Assembly: GCA_032622095.1 (NCBI GenBank)
Contig: CP136066.1
Span: forward strand, 191,324,816 to 191,388,815
Source: Siphonodentalium dalli
Taxonomy: Eukaryota; Mollusca; Scaphopoda; Gadilida; Siphonodentaliidae
Direction of reading: 5' to 3'
DNA: 64,000 bases
Shown: piece after piece, positions 24,801-39,800 of the stretch
How the letters are laid out: every line of letters begins with the position of its first letter
Position numbering within the stretch: position 1 is the first letter of the stretch
Translations under genes and position numbers: made by a program
Notes under the pieces: model-generated
What the model saw: the letters and a program-made list of their open reading frames with translations, nothing else
What the model was told of the DNA's origin: nothing
Database searches by the model: none

Positions 24801-27800
24801 TCTCCTAAACGCCTCGACATGTGGAGCTGCCTGATGCGTCATTTGAACGGAGACATGCTGGGATATACCATGATGTACAAGTTGAATCTGCGCATGCGCG
24901 TATATACAGACCCCCACCTTGAAAATTAAACATACCCTTCTCCCAAAATGTGACTTGTTGTATGCAGGTTTCTAATCATGTGCAAACAGATTGAAATTGT
25001 GAGATTAGATCAGAAGGCAGAATGTTACAAACGGTGTGTATTGGGCGACGGGTTATCTCGTCGCCGGCGCTCAGATGGTGTCTTTCGGGCGACGAGATAT
25101 CTCGTCGCCGGCACCCAATGAGTTAAAGATTGTCTATCACGTCCAGGCCACAATTACAACAACCATAACTTAATATTTATAAATTACGATTTTAAGACAC
25201 CAAATAGCTAATCTATGAATCAAGTACAGATACAACTGAAGACGATGTATATTATTTGTCTATAAAACGGTATTAAAACCAAGTGGTTGATTTCGATCGT
25301 AATATGTTGTAAATCCATTATCTGAAATGCAATTTGATTTGATTGGGGTAATAAGATTTTCTTTATTTTACGGCCTTGGCACGCTCCGGGCGTTTACGCT
25401 CCGATTTATGTTCTAAAATAGCCCTTCATATTGTCCAAATAGTCCAAAAAGATTGACATCTGTCTCCGATTCATTATATAATCTATATAAAACTTGCTAT
25501 GAAGACATAGACCATTTATAAGAATTTCACGTTCCCATTCTTCTCAAAATATGCTAAATAGTTATATATTGTACTAAAAAATTACCACCTGCACGAATCC
25601 CGGTGATCATTTGTCAATTATCACAGATGTACATAGCTAACTACTGATGGCATGGGGAAGCGGACGTTTTGGCGGCTATCTTAGATTTATGAATAAATAT
25701 CAAAACTATCAGTCCAGTAAATATATTCTGCAAAAGAAAAATAAGAAAAAGAGAAACTGTTCGTTGAGGAAAACAATTCATTGTCCAAAACATGCAACGT
25801 CAGTACATCGGCGACCGGAGTAGTAGGGAAAACGGATTATTAAATAACTTTTTACGAATTGGTCGTACCATTTTTTCCCGCAAATACGACGATTGTCAAT
25901 ATATAAGCCCATATGACAACACTAAATCACCATCGGTTGCTAATAATGGTTTTCGTTTGATATTTGTCACACTTATAGTGAATTAAAAGACAAAAAATGC
26001 TCATTTTCTCGTTTGGGGGAGGGTACTGTTTTTCCTTTTAATTCCGTCAGGTTTGGCGCAACTGACCTCACTGTTTGTCTCTGAGAAGGAAATTTAATTT
26101 AATTTCATACGATATGCAACATGATTAAATATGCAAAATGTGAATGCTACAAAGATTGAAAGGTGGTGCTTTTTCTGAATCGTCACGAAAAAAGGCCCGA
26201 AACATAATTCGAACGAGCATGACGTCACGCATATCTGGAACTTGGCGTGTTCGTTCATTTCCTTTTAGGAAGCAATCAATTACAAACTATTTTAAACAAA
26301 AAGATCGGAGATCCTTAGTCTTTTTTGTAGTTTTATAACGAAAAGTTAAAATTGGGCAATTTCGAAAAGTTACATAAAATGCGGGATACATTTTTTTCAA
26401 ATAATCAGCTGTATCTCAAAAACGCGTCCTATTACGTTTATGCGAAAACCGGATCGTGAAATTTAAGATATCTGTCTAAAAGAAAATATAGGTGCCATAA
26501 ATTCCCTCTCCTGGTGACACCTTGCCTCAGCTGACGCCTGGACTATACTATGACAACACAAGTAAAGTATTTCACCAATACCAGTGTGCTAAAATGCACA
26601 ATGTAAAAACGCCCCCCACAAGCGAAGCTTTATCAAAGCGCTTAGACCCGGTAACCCCGCAAATTATCTGCTTATTATGTAACTTGTTTTAGGTAGATAA
26701 TCTTCTTAGAATCGCCTCCATTTGAGTGGACAATGTGCTGAAACTGAGAGCATTGTAGTCACATTTATCGACTCAAAATTAGGCGGTTTTAAGCAGATCA
26801 AGTGCGGAATATGGCACTAATAAGCCAACTCAGGTGTACGCTCTTTAACATGTGTTTTTACTGTAAAATGAAATAACGGATATGACTCCAATATCTGCTT
26901 ATTTTAGATTCAAATAATCACATTATATACCCATTTCACTTTATATGTAGATTATGTGCGTATTTGCGTGAATATATGTTGAATTGAAGTCATGAACACA
27001 GTGTATTAAAAACAACTTCTACAAGCAAAGCTTAATGAAACCTCGACCTCTATATATGACGTCCTGGGCACATACGCCTTTATAGGGGCAACTTTAGGAA
27101 AGCGCATTCATCTCGGCAATCGAAGTCACGATCGCACAGTGGATACTAGATGTGTGTACAACAAAGCCCCTACAAGCTAAGCTTTATAAAAGAGCATGTA
27201 CGTCTACCAGCGAAGTCACGCATGGTCACATGCAGTTGACAGTATATATACTAACTGAATAATGCGACTGCTCACATCGCTCGTAGTTAGCATAATGATT
27301 AGTGAGACCACTGTGCAGCGCTATCTCAATTTTCCCAGAAGTGATTATGTGACTAAATATAATTCATGTTAGGATTTTCATGTATTACTACTCACACTTT
27401 TACGGCGTTCATGTATTACTTTTCCAACTTTTACGGCGCTCATTTATTACCCATCCCACTTCTAGAATACCTCTATACGTTGTCCTAATATTTGCTACAT
27501 GCTGAAAAAACATGTCCAAAATCTTCGACTATAAACACGTGCCACCATGGAACTGGAACCATTTAGGGACATGGCCTTGGCATTGCAACCTTCACAGAAA
27601 GACGGACGCACATTGACTGAAGGGAACATCAATCACATGCATATAGTTTTAAGTAAACTCTATCTTGCGATGAATTTCTGAAGTAGGGCTAATATGTATC
27701 ACTGCAAGTTGTAGTGTGTTCAGCCGCCTGCCACGAACATTCATTGTTGACTTTGTGGATAACCATTATTAACACATAATGCAACTACCAGCAACTCTCA

Positions 27801-30800
27801 AACACACAACCACAGTTGATGCACACAATGTGTAGTCATGCCATGTGATCATGCAACGCACGTGGAGACTGTGTGGGTACATCGTGCCTGTATAGTCCAC
27901 AACAAAGGCTTATACTACAACATATCTGCTTGATCCATATTTGATATAAAAAAATCTTATCGATAAGGATGGTTTCTCGTACTCTAAAATGCCAATAGAG
28001 AAGTCAAAGATGTACATAATTGGGGTTTCGCAGCTTTGCCACGTGTGTCATTACCAATTGTATATGGAACGTTACATTTATTTGGAATGAGAATACAACC
28101 AAACTGTACATTGCGAGACTGTTAACACAACCCTTGGTACTACAACCTTCATAGAAAGACGGACGCACATTGACTGAATGGAACATCAATCACAGGAATA
28201 CAGTTTTGAGGAAACTTGCGATGAATTTCCGAAGTAGTGATACTAGTTATCACTGCAAGTTGTAGTGTGTTCACTTGCCTGTCAAGAACATCATTGTTAA
28301 CTGTGTGGAAAACCATTACTAACATATCATGCAAGGGCCATCAACGCTCAAAGACAAAACCACAGTTGATGCGCACACTGTGTGGTTATACAATGGGGTC
28401 GTGAGACGCACGTGGGGACTGTGTGGGTACATCGTGCATGTATAGTCCACCATAAAGGCTTATACTACAACACATATGCTTGATAAATATTTGATATAAC
28501 AAGGTATCGATGCAGTTATTGATAAGGATAGTTTTTCGTACTCTAAAATGCCAATAGAGCAGCCAAGTGTGTACCGAATTGGGGCTTCGCAGCTTCGAGC
28601 ACAATCTGTAGTCATATGGGGTCGTGCAACGCACGTGAAGACTGTTTGTTTACATCATGCTTGTATAGACAACTCAATTATATATCATTGCGTATAACGC
28701 TAATAGGTACAAGTTCGTACATGTGCCTGTCACACCAGTTGGAAATTTAAAACCAGCTATATGTTGATATCGTTCTCATAAATCGATGTTCCAACCAGTA
28801 TTTAGTGTGCAATATGTATACTTCAGATCAAAAGTCACATATGTTCTAATTTTTGTCAGATGTTCATGCATGTACTGAATTGACCATCAGTTGAACATTT
28901 CCAACCCTATCATTGAAGTGCTAAGATGGAAAGGGCAAATAGTTTGATAGCTTGAAGTAGCAGCTGGAAAATTCCATCGCAAACAGGAGGGGCTACATAT
29001 TGAATAGTGAACAAAATTGGAAATTTCGTCTCTTTCAATAATATATAGCTGGGTTTTTTATTGGAAAATACAATTTCCGCGGAGTGGGCGATCAGGTTGA
29101 TAATAATAATTAAATTATAGATCAGCTCATATAACGCTAAACAGTTAACACACTATACACTATGCGGTGCATTGTCGTCTGGCACCATGTTATTTAAGGA
29201 TATGGTATAGCTTACGAATGTTAACCAAACTGATCACACAGTGAGTACGAAGGCATATTTCCCCACTAAAAGTATGTAGCATATTCGTCCAATATTACCC
29301 AAAAACGTCGAGTCACGCTGATGAATGCAACTTGTGAATGCAACTTTGAGGGCTACCCACCCAGTTTGTGTTCAACATTAACAAGAGTTGGATATCAACC
29401 ATTATTAAGTATATATTTGGCGTCTGTTTTTAAAAACGCATTGATATTTTGTTCCAATGTGTGTAATATTTTATACGACAACTGTCATTATTTGTCTTAT
29501 TTCACAGATAAAAAAAAGAACCACTTTCTGCTCAAAAGAAGAAGTGATGCTGCCGAGTGACTTGGTGGACGACGGGCACCATTGTAAGGGAGTAGTTGGT
29601 GAGTGAACGCGTTATATAATTAAGTTGGTGGACGACGGGCATTATTTTAAGGCAGTAGTCGGTGAGTGGACGCGTTATACGAGTGACTTGGTGGACGACG
29701 GAGACCATTGTAAGGTAGTAGTCGGTGAATTCACACGTAAAATGAGTGGTAAGAGTACGTGTTATACGCCTCAACATAAGTTCCCTCCAAATATTCAGGG
29801 TGCAAATAATTATTATATTGCGAAATTGTGCTTAATTTGTTCACTGTCTGTAAATGATTCCACTGTGCGAATGGTGGTCACGCTGATAGTGTTGTGCTTG
29901 TTTTGGTATCAGCTAATGAGAACTTACCAACATAACATCAGGAGAGTTATGCCACGGGTAGTTCATTAGTTAACCGAATACCATCCGCACCGCGGACTGT
30001 GGACCCGAATCGTAATTTAGAGCATAAATTAGGCCAATCAATTTCTGGGTATACTTGATTGACAGCTAGACTATACATGGTATACACTACCAACATCAAA
30101 GAGAACATAGTTATACGGGAACATTTTCACTGAATTTAACCAATATAATTCTTAACGCTTCATATATATGATATATGGAGAACGCATGTCAATTTCATAA
30201 TTCCATTCATAAGATGTCACGGTGTCGATTTCAAAGAAAATAGACGAACATCATCATCATGTAACCTTCCCCATTGGCCGAATTCGCATGAACCTGCATG
30301 ATGGTATCGTCTGCTTTGTTCGTAATTATTTCCTTTCGATTCCAGAAAAGAGTATGATAGTTAAGATGATTATCAGATGCATGTATGTAATATGTAGTCC
30401 TATGATAACAATTCATTCCATATTAAGTATATGTTATCTCGTTTCGCACAGTATAGTACCACAGTAGATCGGTAAATTAGTGATTTTAATCTTATTATAT
30501 CTCACATCACGAATTTCGATCACTTGTCACTCGCCTCGCAGGGTGTAGACTTTAGTTGCATGTACTAGTGCTATAATTTATTGTGTCATATTTTGTCACT
30601 AAAAGGTAAACCACCGCTACGAATAATTATAGCTTGTAATTCAATATTAATAATTTACATTTGCAATACTAGTAATTGAAAGATGCAGTAAACAGATATT
30701 CCGACTACGACAATAATGCGTTAAGCTCAACAATCTGCTGTGCAACAAAATTGCTCGCACAAATTCAAAACAGCAGCGTCGTATTAGAAAATAATTGGTG

Positions 30801-33800
30801 ACGTATTATGACCATGCACTATTAATAATTTATAGCAATTGTAAAGCTCCTTATCCAATGCGACTCAAAGTATTATAATTATTACTCTGATGAGCTTAAA
30901 CACTCAGTAACCATATACTGCTCCCCTGGACCGGAGGTGAGGGTGCAACCGATAGTATACATACAGTGTAGATACCGTGTGGCAAGCATACTGACAATAT
31001 ATATCACTTCAATCTGAGTCTATGTCTTCCATAGCAGATGAGACCTAAGCAGAATGAAGTCACCAGAGAGTGAATGTTCATAAACAGGTACCCCTATAAC
31101 GCATGTGTGGTGCAAATGTGACAAAGTTTCTCAAGTGTCACAACTTGGAGCGAGATTCAAAAGTGGTCGCACCAATTCAAAACAGCAGCGTCGTATCAGA
31201 TAATAATTGGTGGCGAAAAGTGTACAATACTATAATTGCACATTGCTCAAAGCGACCAAGCCACTGTTGTGTGAAAACTCATAATAGACCATCGACCGGC
31301 TGCGAACTCATCCCACTGTGTTGACAGCGAAGACAGGCTGGACGCCTTAACCACTGGACAACGGAGCACCGAATGCAAAATATCTTCACATGGATAGCAA
31401 TTAGATGTTAGAAAATGTCATCCAATAATACTACGATCATAATACTGCGCTAACACAATCAGCTACCCAAAGCCTTTGTGTTGAAACTCTAATCAAAATT
31501 AAATAATTTATATATCAGATTTATGGAGGTATGGACTCAGTATCAGTGTCCATTGCTTCAAATGTGCTCCCTTCGGCGCGCGTGACAATAAACCCATTTG
31601 TTATTGGCCACGTATCGATTGGAATGGCTCACTGAGATGTCCCTCAACTTGTATCATGCTTGAGAATCGGTCCCGATTTTATGTTATGTCGAAGTTCGAA
31701 CTTGCGCCAACGTACATGTACAAAACCATCTTGAAGAGCGATAGTCTAATTCTTGAAAGTGGCATCTTAAACAGGAACGTGCGTGGTGCCCATCAAACAA
31801 CGTTCCTGTTTTTTTTACACTTTATCTATGAACGGACATTTTTCAACTGGAAGTCATCAGGAAAAGACACCGCTTTTATTCGACAATAATACACATTACT
31901 CGCAGAGAAGCTCATCAAAATGTTATCGGTGACGTAACACAATCATATATATAGCTAATTTGTCCTTGAGTCATTATAGTGACGTTAACACAAAATCTTG
32001 CATCAGTTGGAATGGCACAGTGCCCATATTTCCAAGCAACTTCAAACACTGACACAAGATGGAAAAATTCGGACATATAACATTGATATATTTATAATGT
32101 TGGCCCAGTCGCTGACCACTGGTGTTATACAATATTATAAATATCTTGGAACATATTTTCACCAAAGGGGAACATTTCCATATGAAAGAAACGAACGCTG
32201 TAGGTCAGCAAAAAAGGCAATGTTTGCATTAATATCAAAGGCCCGGAGTTCTAAGATAGATTTATATAGCATACTGGAAGTATATGAGAAGGCAATTGTA
32301 CCGATACTCACATATGGTTCGGAAATTTGGGGCTTCGAAAATTTGACAGTTATCACCAAACTTGAACGTTGGTTTCTGAAATTTATTTGCCGTCTTAAGA
32401 AATCGACCCCCAATATATTTTTGTATGGAGAACTTGGAATCTATCCTATTGATTTAAAAATTAAACTAAGATATATCGGTTACTGTGGTAGACTAATCGC
32501 TGGAAAACAAGGCAAACTAGTATATCATATATACTCCTTGGTGTATGATTTGCATGGCTCAGGCCAACTTCAATGTGATTGGATTAACAATATAAAAAGT
32601 ACATTATGTGAACTAGGTATGAGCGATAATTGGCTATATCAATGTGTATATGATAATGCCTGGTTTAATGGAGCTTGCAAGCGCAAAGTGTATGACATAT
32701 ATATAAATGAGTGGCTATGCCAGGTCGAAATATCAAGTAAGAATGATTTTTATAAAATAATCAAACGAGCATTCGGTTGAGCAAATTATTTATCATCATT
32801 GAGTATTCGTAATGTAACACAACTTATGAAATTCAGGAATAGAAATCATAGATTACCTATTGAAACAGGCTCATGGACAAATACAGATGCTGCGCTACGA
32901 ATTTGTAATAAGTGTGGGAATGCAGTGGGTGATGAATACCACTTTATTTTGATCTGCGAGTCTCTTACTGAAGTACGCAAAAAGTACATTGATGCATATT
33001 TTTATACGAAACCAAATGAATTTAAGTTGTACGAATTATTTAACTCTGGACATGAAAATATAAATGATGGTCTTGCACCTTTTATCAAACACGCTACTGA
33101 AACGCTATAACCACCTCGAGAGCTTACACTCGTATGTGTGCATCCGGAGGGGAAATATGTGATGACTTATACAACATTCATGATTATAATTGGAATCACA
33201 TTTAAATAACAAAACAAAAAGATTATACATTTTTGCTTCCATGCTTATTCATTGATATCATCACATATGTTATTACTTGTAATTATCTCTTATGTCAATT
33301 ATGATAAGGAGATATATTAATAATAAACTTGAACTTGAACTTGAACAATGGAAACAGTAGATGAATGGAGGGACGACATTCTGTTGAATGAATACACAAA
33401 TATATATCACAATACATGGAATCATGGACATGCTAGTTTACCATTTATCACAGAGATGTATGACATATGTACAGTATCAGAATACAGTCAAAAGTGGTTC
33501 ATTGTTAGTATCAGTATAACTCTTGCGATAGGAAATTTAATAAAATTTGTAAATTGATTTTTAGATATACGAAATCTCATAAATGTAGTCTCTTAAATGC
33601 TCATTGCACAGATTGAAGAGCATCAGTTGGTGCTTCTCAAACTTGTACACGCTACAAACGTAGCGAGTATATTGCATCAAGGTGTAAAGACCGGTCAATA
33701 GTGCTGACCGGTTACCCTTGTCCGTGGTGGCACACGAATGGTAGTTCAAGTTGTATATGGCGGATACCCGAGCGAACGTTATTCTGTCCGACTATTCCAA

Positions 33801-36800
33801 TCATACCGAGTTTCCCGTAGCAATTTTATATTATTTTATACAGCCTGTTTCGAAAATAAGCACACAACGGTTATTTGAATGTGCGAAATAACCCCATATT
33901 GGCATTATTTAACCTCAATATACGCTCTATATGGACATAAAATAGTCCATTATGTGACTATTTATGACGACACGACTTACTAGTTGCACGCTAATTATAA
34001 TGAGTTTTCGCTAACGCCCCCGCCAATCAACAGAATGGCGGATGTAAGTTGAGTATGGGCTTATTTATGAATCAAATACGTCAAATATAAACAGATGTGA
34101 ATATTAATATCCAATACGAACCTATTTGGACGAAGATATGTTGCTTGATACTAAACAATGAAGTTCTACAATCTTAAAATTCCAATGTTTACTGCTCAGA
34201 GATGGGATTTATATCAAATTGACTATATTTTAACAGGGTTGTACAACGAAACTGATGAGTGCTTAACTACTACCACGACGACCACGACCACTACCACCAT
34301 GGCGACGACTGATCCATGCGCCACGATCCCTGTTGCGGGTAAGCCTAACAGAGAGGAGTTAATACTGGTCGGGCTTGTTTATTTGTGAGCCATACTGGTA
34401 CGTCCATATATGTATATGCAGCTAGGTAGACGAGGTAGCTTATATATATATATCAATTGGTGTTGCTAACTGAACATTGGTATACATGGTAGCTGAACCT
34501 GTATACTCAATTGTGCCAGGTTATGCTGATTGAGTTGTTCACACGACATGAATATATACACTCACCTAAACCTGCCATAATGCTGGTTCTTCCTACTATA
34601 TCTAGAAACGATATTGAAATTATTGGTATTGTTAAGAAGGTCATATCAATTTCGCTGTTTGTTTGTTAGTTTGTGTGTTTGTTTGTTTTTGTTTGTCTGT
34701 TTGTTTGTTTTCTCAACAGGATATTATTAATAACATTACATACATGGGGTGTATCCACCACTGGATGCTATACATGACATGTAAGCATCTGTTTGGAATA
34801 CATAGTAAGCATCTGTTTGGAATACATAGTGTAAGCATCTGTTTGGAATACATAGTGTAAGCATCTGTTTGGAATACATAGTGTAAGCATCTGTTTGGAA
34901 TACATAGTAAGCATCTGTTTGGAATACATGGTAAGCATCTGTTTGGAATACATTAGTAAGCATCTGTTTGGAATACATTAGTAAGCATCTGTTTGGAATA
35001 CATTCCAGACAGATCATTTGAACCACTACCATAATATCATATATGGACCACGATTCTAATGACTCCGAGTTTAGCTACATAATATGTAGGTCGGCTAACA
35101 GGGAATGCGGTTCGTGCAGGGCAAAATTTGCGTGCGGCCTGTTGATAGATATTCAAAGTGATTGCAGAGATGGCTCAGATTCAAAGTCAGAACCCCAAAA
35201 CTAGCGTACATGTATAATTTGCAGCATCCGCGACGGGATGTCCATGTATGCCGTGACACACATTTATTCAATCATTATTAGCGCACTTGCATTAATTCAC
35301 AATTTAAACTTAGTTTGTGCTGATTCATAGTGATAATTAACGAACTTCTACCTCAATTCCATACACATAAGTTCCCGGATTTATCTTGGTGTAAATTGCA
35401 TTGACACTAAGGAAATACATTGCCAAATAAAGTTAAACGCTTTAAACTGTAACCAAACAACTCCGGACTCCGGAATGGCCTCCGTGAACAACTTTGTCAA
35501 TTTTAAAATTAGGGAAATTCACGTGGCAAAAACATACAGACAACGGTGTGGGGTCGTTAGTTGATCGAGGTAGGATACACTTCTGATGCAGTTCTTTCCG
35601 ATCAACATAATCACCAAAGTTTACAAAAGAAACATCAAGATATTTAAATTTTGTCACTCAGTATGTGTTCTCTGGTCAATAATATATGTCTCTATTAGTG
35701 AACAAAGAACAATGTGCATATGTATGCATCACCAGGTTGGGCGCGCATATATACTCATAGCCCATGCAGCACTATAAATGATTTATTTTACTTAACTTCA
35801 AGCCAAAATATTTCATTATAGAGGCACATGTTACATGCAAGTTATCTTTTATAATGCCTTTATCCACCGGCGAAGTAAGTCGTGTCGGTTTGAAAGGATC
35901 GTTGATCGGGTCATGATTTGTTAAAAAAAATAGGTCAACATATAAATCATTATAACAGTAATCATAAACGTGAGATCTAAGCCGGACCTCTTGGTATACA
36001 GGATATATTGATGTGACTCCCAATTAAAGAAGTGGCGTCAATACGAGATATCGCGGTTACTATGGGCGCTTTTGTTGCAAGTCTTGACCATCATCGATTA
36101 ATAACGTGCATTGTCAAAAATTCACCATTATCTCTCACACCATTAACAATAACTTACCTTCCCGGATCAAAAACCTATTTATCTAAAATTCTAACTAAAC
36201 ATTCGAATCGATGAATACGTACAATCATTTTGAGTACTGTTTTAAATGGTAGTTATCAGGGTGGTAAACTTCTCTTTGAGTTGGGCCTACATCATACTCC
36301 CCGGTCACTTATTGTTTGGGTTTAAATTGTTTCCAACAAACTTTTGTTTAGGTATATCCGTGATATGAGAGGAGTCTATAACTGTGCAGTTTAGTTTTAC
36401 AAACTGGGACCAGACCGGCCGTCTAAACCTGATTGATCGCTAATACTTGCTTTCGCGTATAAAGTGTTTTTCTCAATGGATTCTAGTGATCTAGGGTCCA
36501 CTTCTGAAGAATTTACTGACTGACACCTGGTCAGCATTGGGGATTTTGATAAATCGGGATTGAGTGATCGTTTATTTGTACAATATATACAAACATAATG
36601 CTGACAGCGAAATATTCAGATATACACATGATTATATTGTACAGGAGCGCCATGGCCAAATAGGCCGTCTTAACGCCGCCCCTGTTTGGAAATGAAACTT
36701 AACTAGTAAAATGACAACGTGAAGTTTATTATCATCTAAAGACATGAAAATATATATGAAGAGAAAAAACAACAACACAATATGCATGAATGGCGTATCC

Positions 36801-39800
36801 GAACCATTTATATGGTGTAATCGTATGTTTGTATATGTACTGGTTGTATATACTGGCTATACCAAGCACTGTGCCAATATTACTCTTATAAGTGCTGTGA
36901 GTATTGCTGAACTATTATAGTTTTGGACTATATGACAAACTAGGAGCCTTTGTTAACGATCGCTATTAATTTGTTTTTCATATCCATCAGTTCTGTTCAT
37001 AGAGGACAAGGTTACATATTATCCAGCCGAAATCCATCCACAAAAACGATACCATTAACAGTAATTTACCTTCCCGGATCAAAAACCTATTTATCTAAAA
37101 GTCTAACTAAACATTCGAATCGATGAATGCGTACTGTCATGTTGAGTACTGTTTTAAATGATAGTTATCAGGGTGGTAAAATAATAAACTTCTCTTTGCG
37201 TTGGGCCTACACCAGCATATGTTAGTGTTCCATTTAACACGGTCGCTGCATACTCCCCGGCCAATTATTGTTTGGGTTTAAATTGTTTCCAACACACTTC
37301 TGTTTAGGTATATCCGTGATATGAGAGGAATCTATAACTGTGTAATTTAGTTTTACATACTGGGACTAGACCGGCCGTCAAATCTTGATTGATCGCTAAT
37401 GCTTGTTTTCGAGTATAAAGTGTTTTTTCTCGACGGATTCTAGTGATCAAGGGTCCACTTCAGCCTTGAGGACTTTGGTAAATCGGGAGAAAAAAAGATG
37501 GTGGTCAAAATGGCGGAATTTGTCAAAATAATACTTACCCAATGGATTTGACAAATTATATAGAATGAATGATTTGTCACAAATGTAATGTTTTTCGACC
37601 GACCTATATAAATTTTAGTTCAAAATTGATAAAAGTTCAAATATGGTCACCAAGGTGGTGGTTTAAAATCGTGAACACCCAAATGTTTACCAGATTCTGA
37701 CAAACGAACCTCGGTATATGGAATATGACATTGATTTTTTTGATTTATTAACATAGAAACATATTTCACAAACTAACTCCTCATTCCAAAATATAAATAT
37801 AGCCATTCTGACAAATGAAAAATTATTTATGAGACCACAGAAAGTTTATGCAACATAATCAAGTACGTGTATACGTAGTACATCTGAGTCTGTGGTATCG
37901 AGGTGTCGACGATTGTATTACAATATGCTGTGATCTGATTAGTTCTTGTTTTATCAGATCGAGCATCCAACAGTACCGACTATTTTGTCCATTAATAAAC
38001 TAGTGTTACTTAAAAGTCAAAGAGCGTTATTTGATACAACGAGAAACACCATGGCTTATCATATAGCAGAACGCGTAGTTCAGTGACATGTATATAATTA
38101 CTCGCAATGCAAATATCGTGTGGGATTTATCACTGTATTTATGTATACATGTATAGCGGTCATGAAAACTATGAATACAAAATTATGTATGCTGTTTTGG
38201 CTATTCGAATATGCATGTACATGTATAGTAGATGTTACATCTCTAATTTGGGAAGGGGCACTTTTTGAGAGTATGCCATCCGAAAGTGTTCATGATGTTT
38301 ATCCCATAACTTGATACATACATATAATCCCCATGCGTTGTTGATTCTCAAAAGTCATGATAACTTCGGTCGTTAGAAATGTCGACAATTTCCCCACTGA
38401 TAGACGCACAACAACACAGCAACACTACATGTATGTGAAAATGTTTCCCGACAATGTATTTTATTATGTATATTACGACACAATCCCGAAAGTACTGAAA
38501 AATGATTATAGTGGCGAGATCTAAGAGACACAAGTTAAACAGCAGCTGGCAATAAGGTTACGCTTTTATTAGTATGCTGCAGTCGATGCAGTGTTTTTTT
38601 ATAGGTATTTTTGCGAACTTGCGCAAATTATCCATATCATATTGCTCAGGTTGTCGCTTATCGATATTAATGCTAATGTAATGTTTTCGTGCGCATATGA
38701 AGCAAGTAATTATGACATACTGAGCCACTGCCTCCACTCAGTTGTATACATATATATTCGCGAGTGTTTGCATGCCTGCCTCTGTAACCATTTACATGGG
38801 ACCACCATCTAGGGAGTTGCAAACTGGTCTAACTGGAGTAAAGTTACGATGAAGGTAATGGTGCAGTTTAAACAATCCAAAAGTGGCCCTATAAAGAATC
38901 AAATGTGAAGAGACGCTCCAGAATCATTATTGTTTGTCGCTAATTTCCAACATAGTATCCATGATACGGACTATATGAACTGGTGTGGTTTAATGATGCC
39001 AAAGTGGAGTTGTCTGAATAACATAAAACAATCGTCCGTTGCAGGGATGGGATTGGCGGTTGAGGCTACCGCAATTGCTGACAAGAACATGCCGCCGAGT
39101 TTCAATGCTTATATATTCAGGTCTCCGTCATTATAACGGGGACATGAATATATAAGTTCATTGAAACTGGGCGGCAGTTTTCGGCCCAGCGTGAACACTG
39201 CCGTGATGAGATATGCAATGGTGCAATAATATGTTTTCCAGTTTTAAATTAGCATAAACACGTTACAAACATTCAAACAAAAACAATATAATAATATACA
39301 TAAATGAAATGACAATAAAAGGGATTAAACAACACGCACGATATAATATGTTAAGTTGGCTTCCATGTGAGCGGTTCAAAGATCCCGAAGTGGCACTCGT
39401 TGTTCCAGGAGTGGTAGTTGAAGGATGGTCGTCACCAACATCGATAAATACACCTTATCACCGATGTTCTGGCATTACGATTATTTTAGGAGTTCGTTCA
39501 ATTACCACTCCTGGAACAATGAGTGTAGACTAAATGTTCTGGCGACGTCCGAATCAGGGATGGGGTACAAATAAGGCATCATCGTGTCAAACGAATTGCT
39601 AATATCACCTGTTTTGTTACCAAACATATAGATATATATTTCCGCGATACGAGAAATCTAATGGATGCATGGCTCAAATTGACACCATCGGAGTCAGAGA
39701 CGATGCTTGGTGAGGGGAAACCCAAATACACCAATCGCTCTAAGTATTCAATAAGTATTGCATACTGTATACTATTTTCAATAGTTTGAAATATTAACTC

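Noticed and set aside
29532-29777. - strand 81-codon frame over the minisatellite
   Set aside because: A 63-bp unit keeps every frame in register, so antisense openness is expected.
34736-35032. - strand repeated-peptide frames, and a CRISPR-like look
   Set aside because: A simple 23-26-bp tandem repeat without unique spacers; the frames follow from the repeat.
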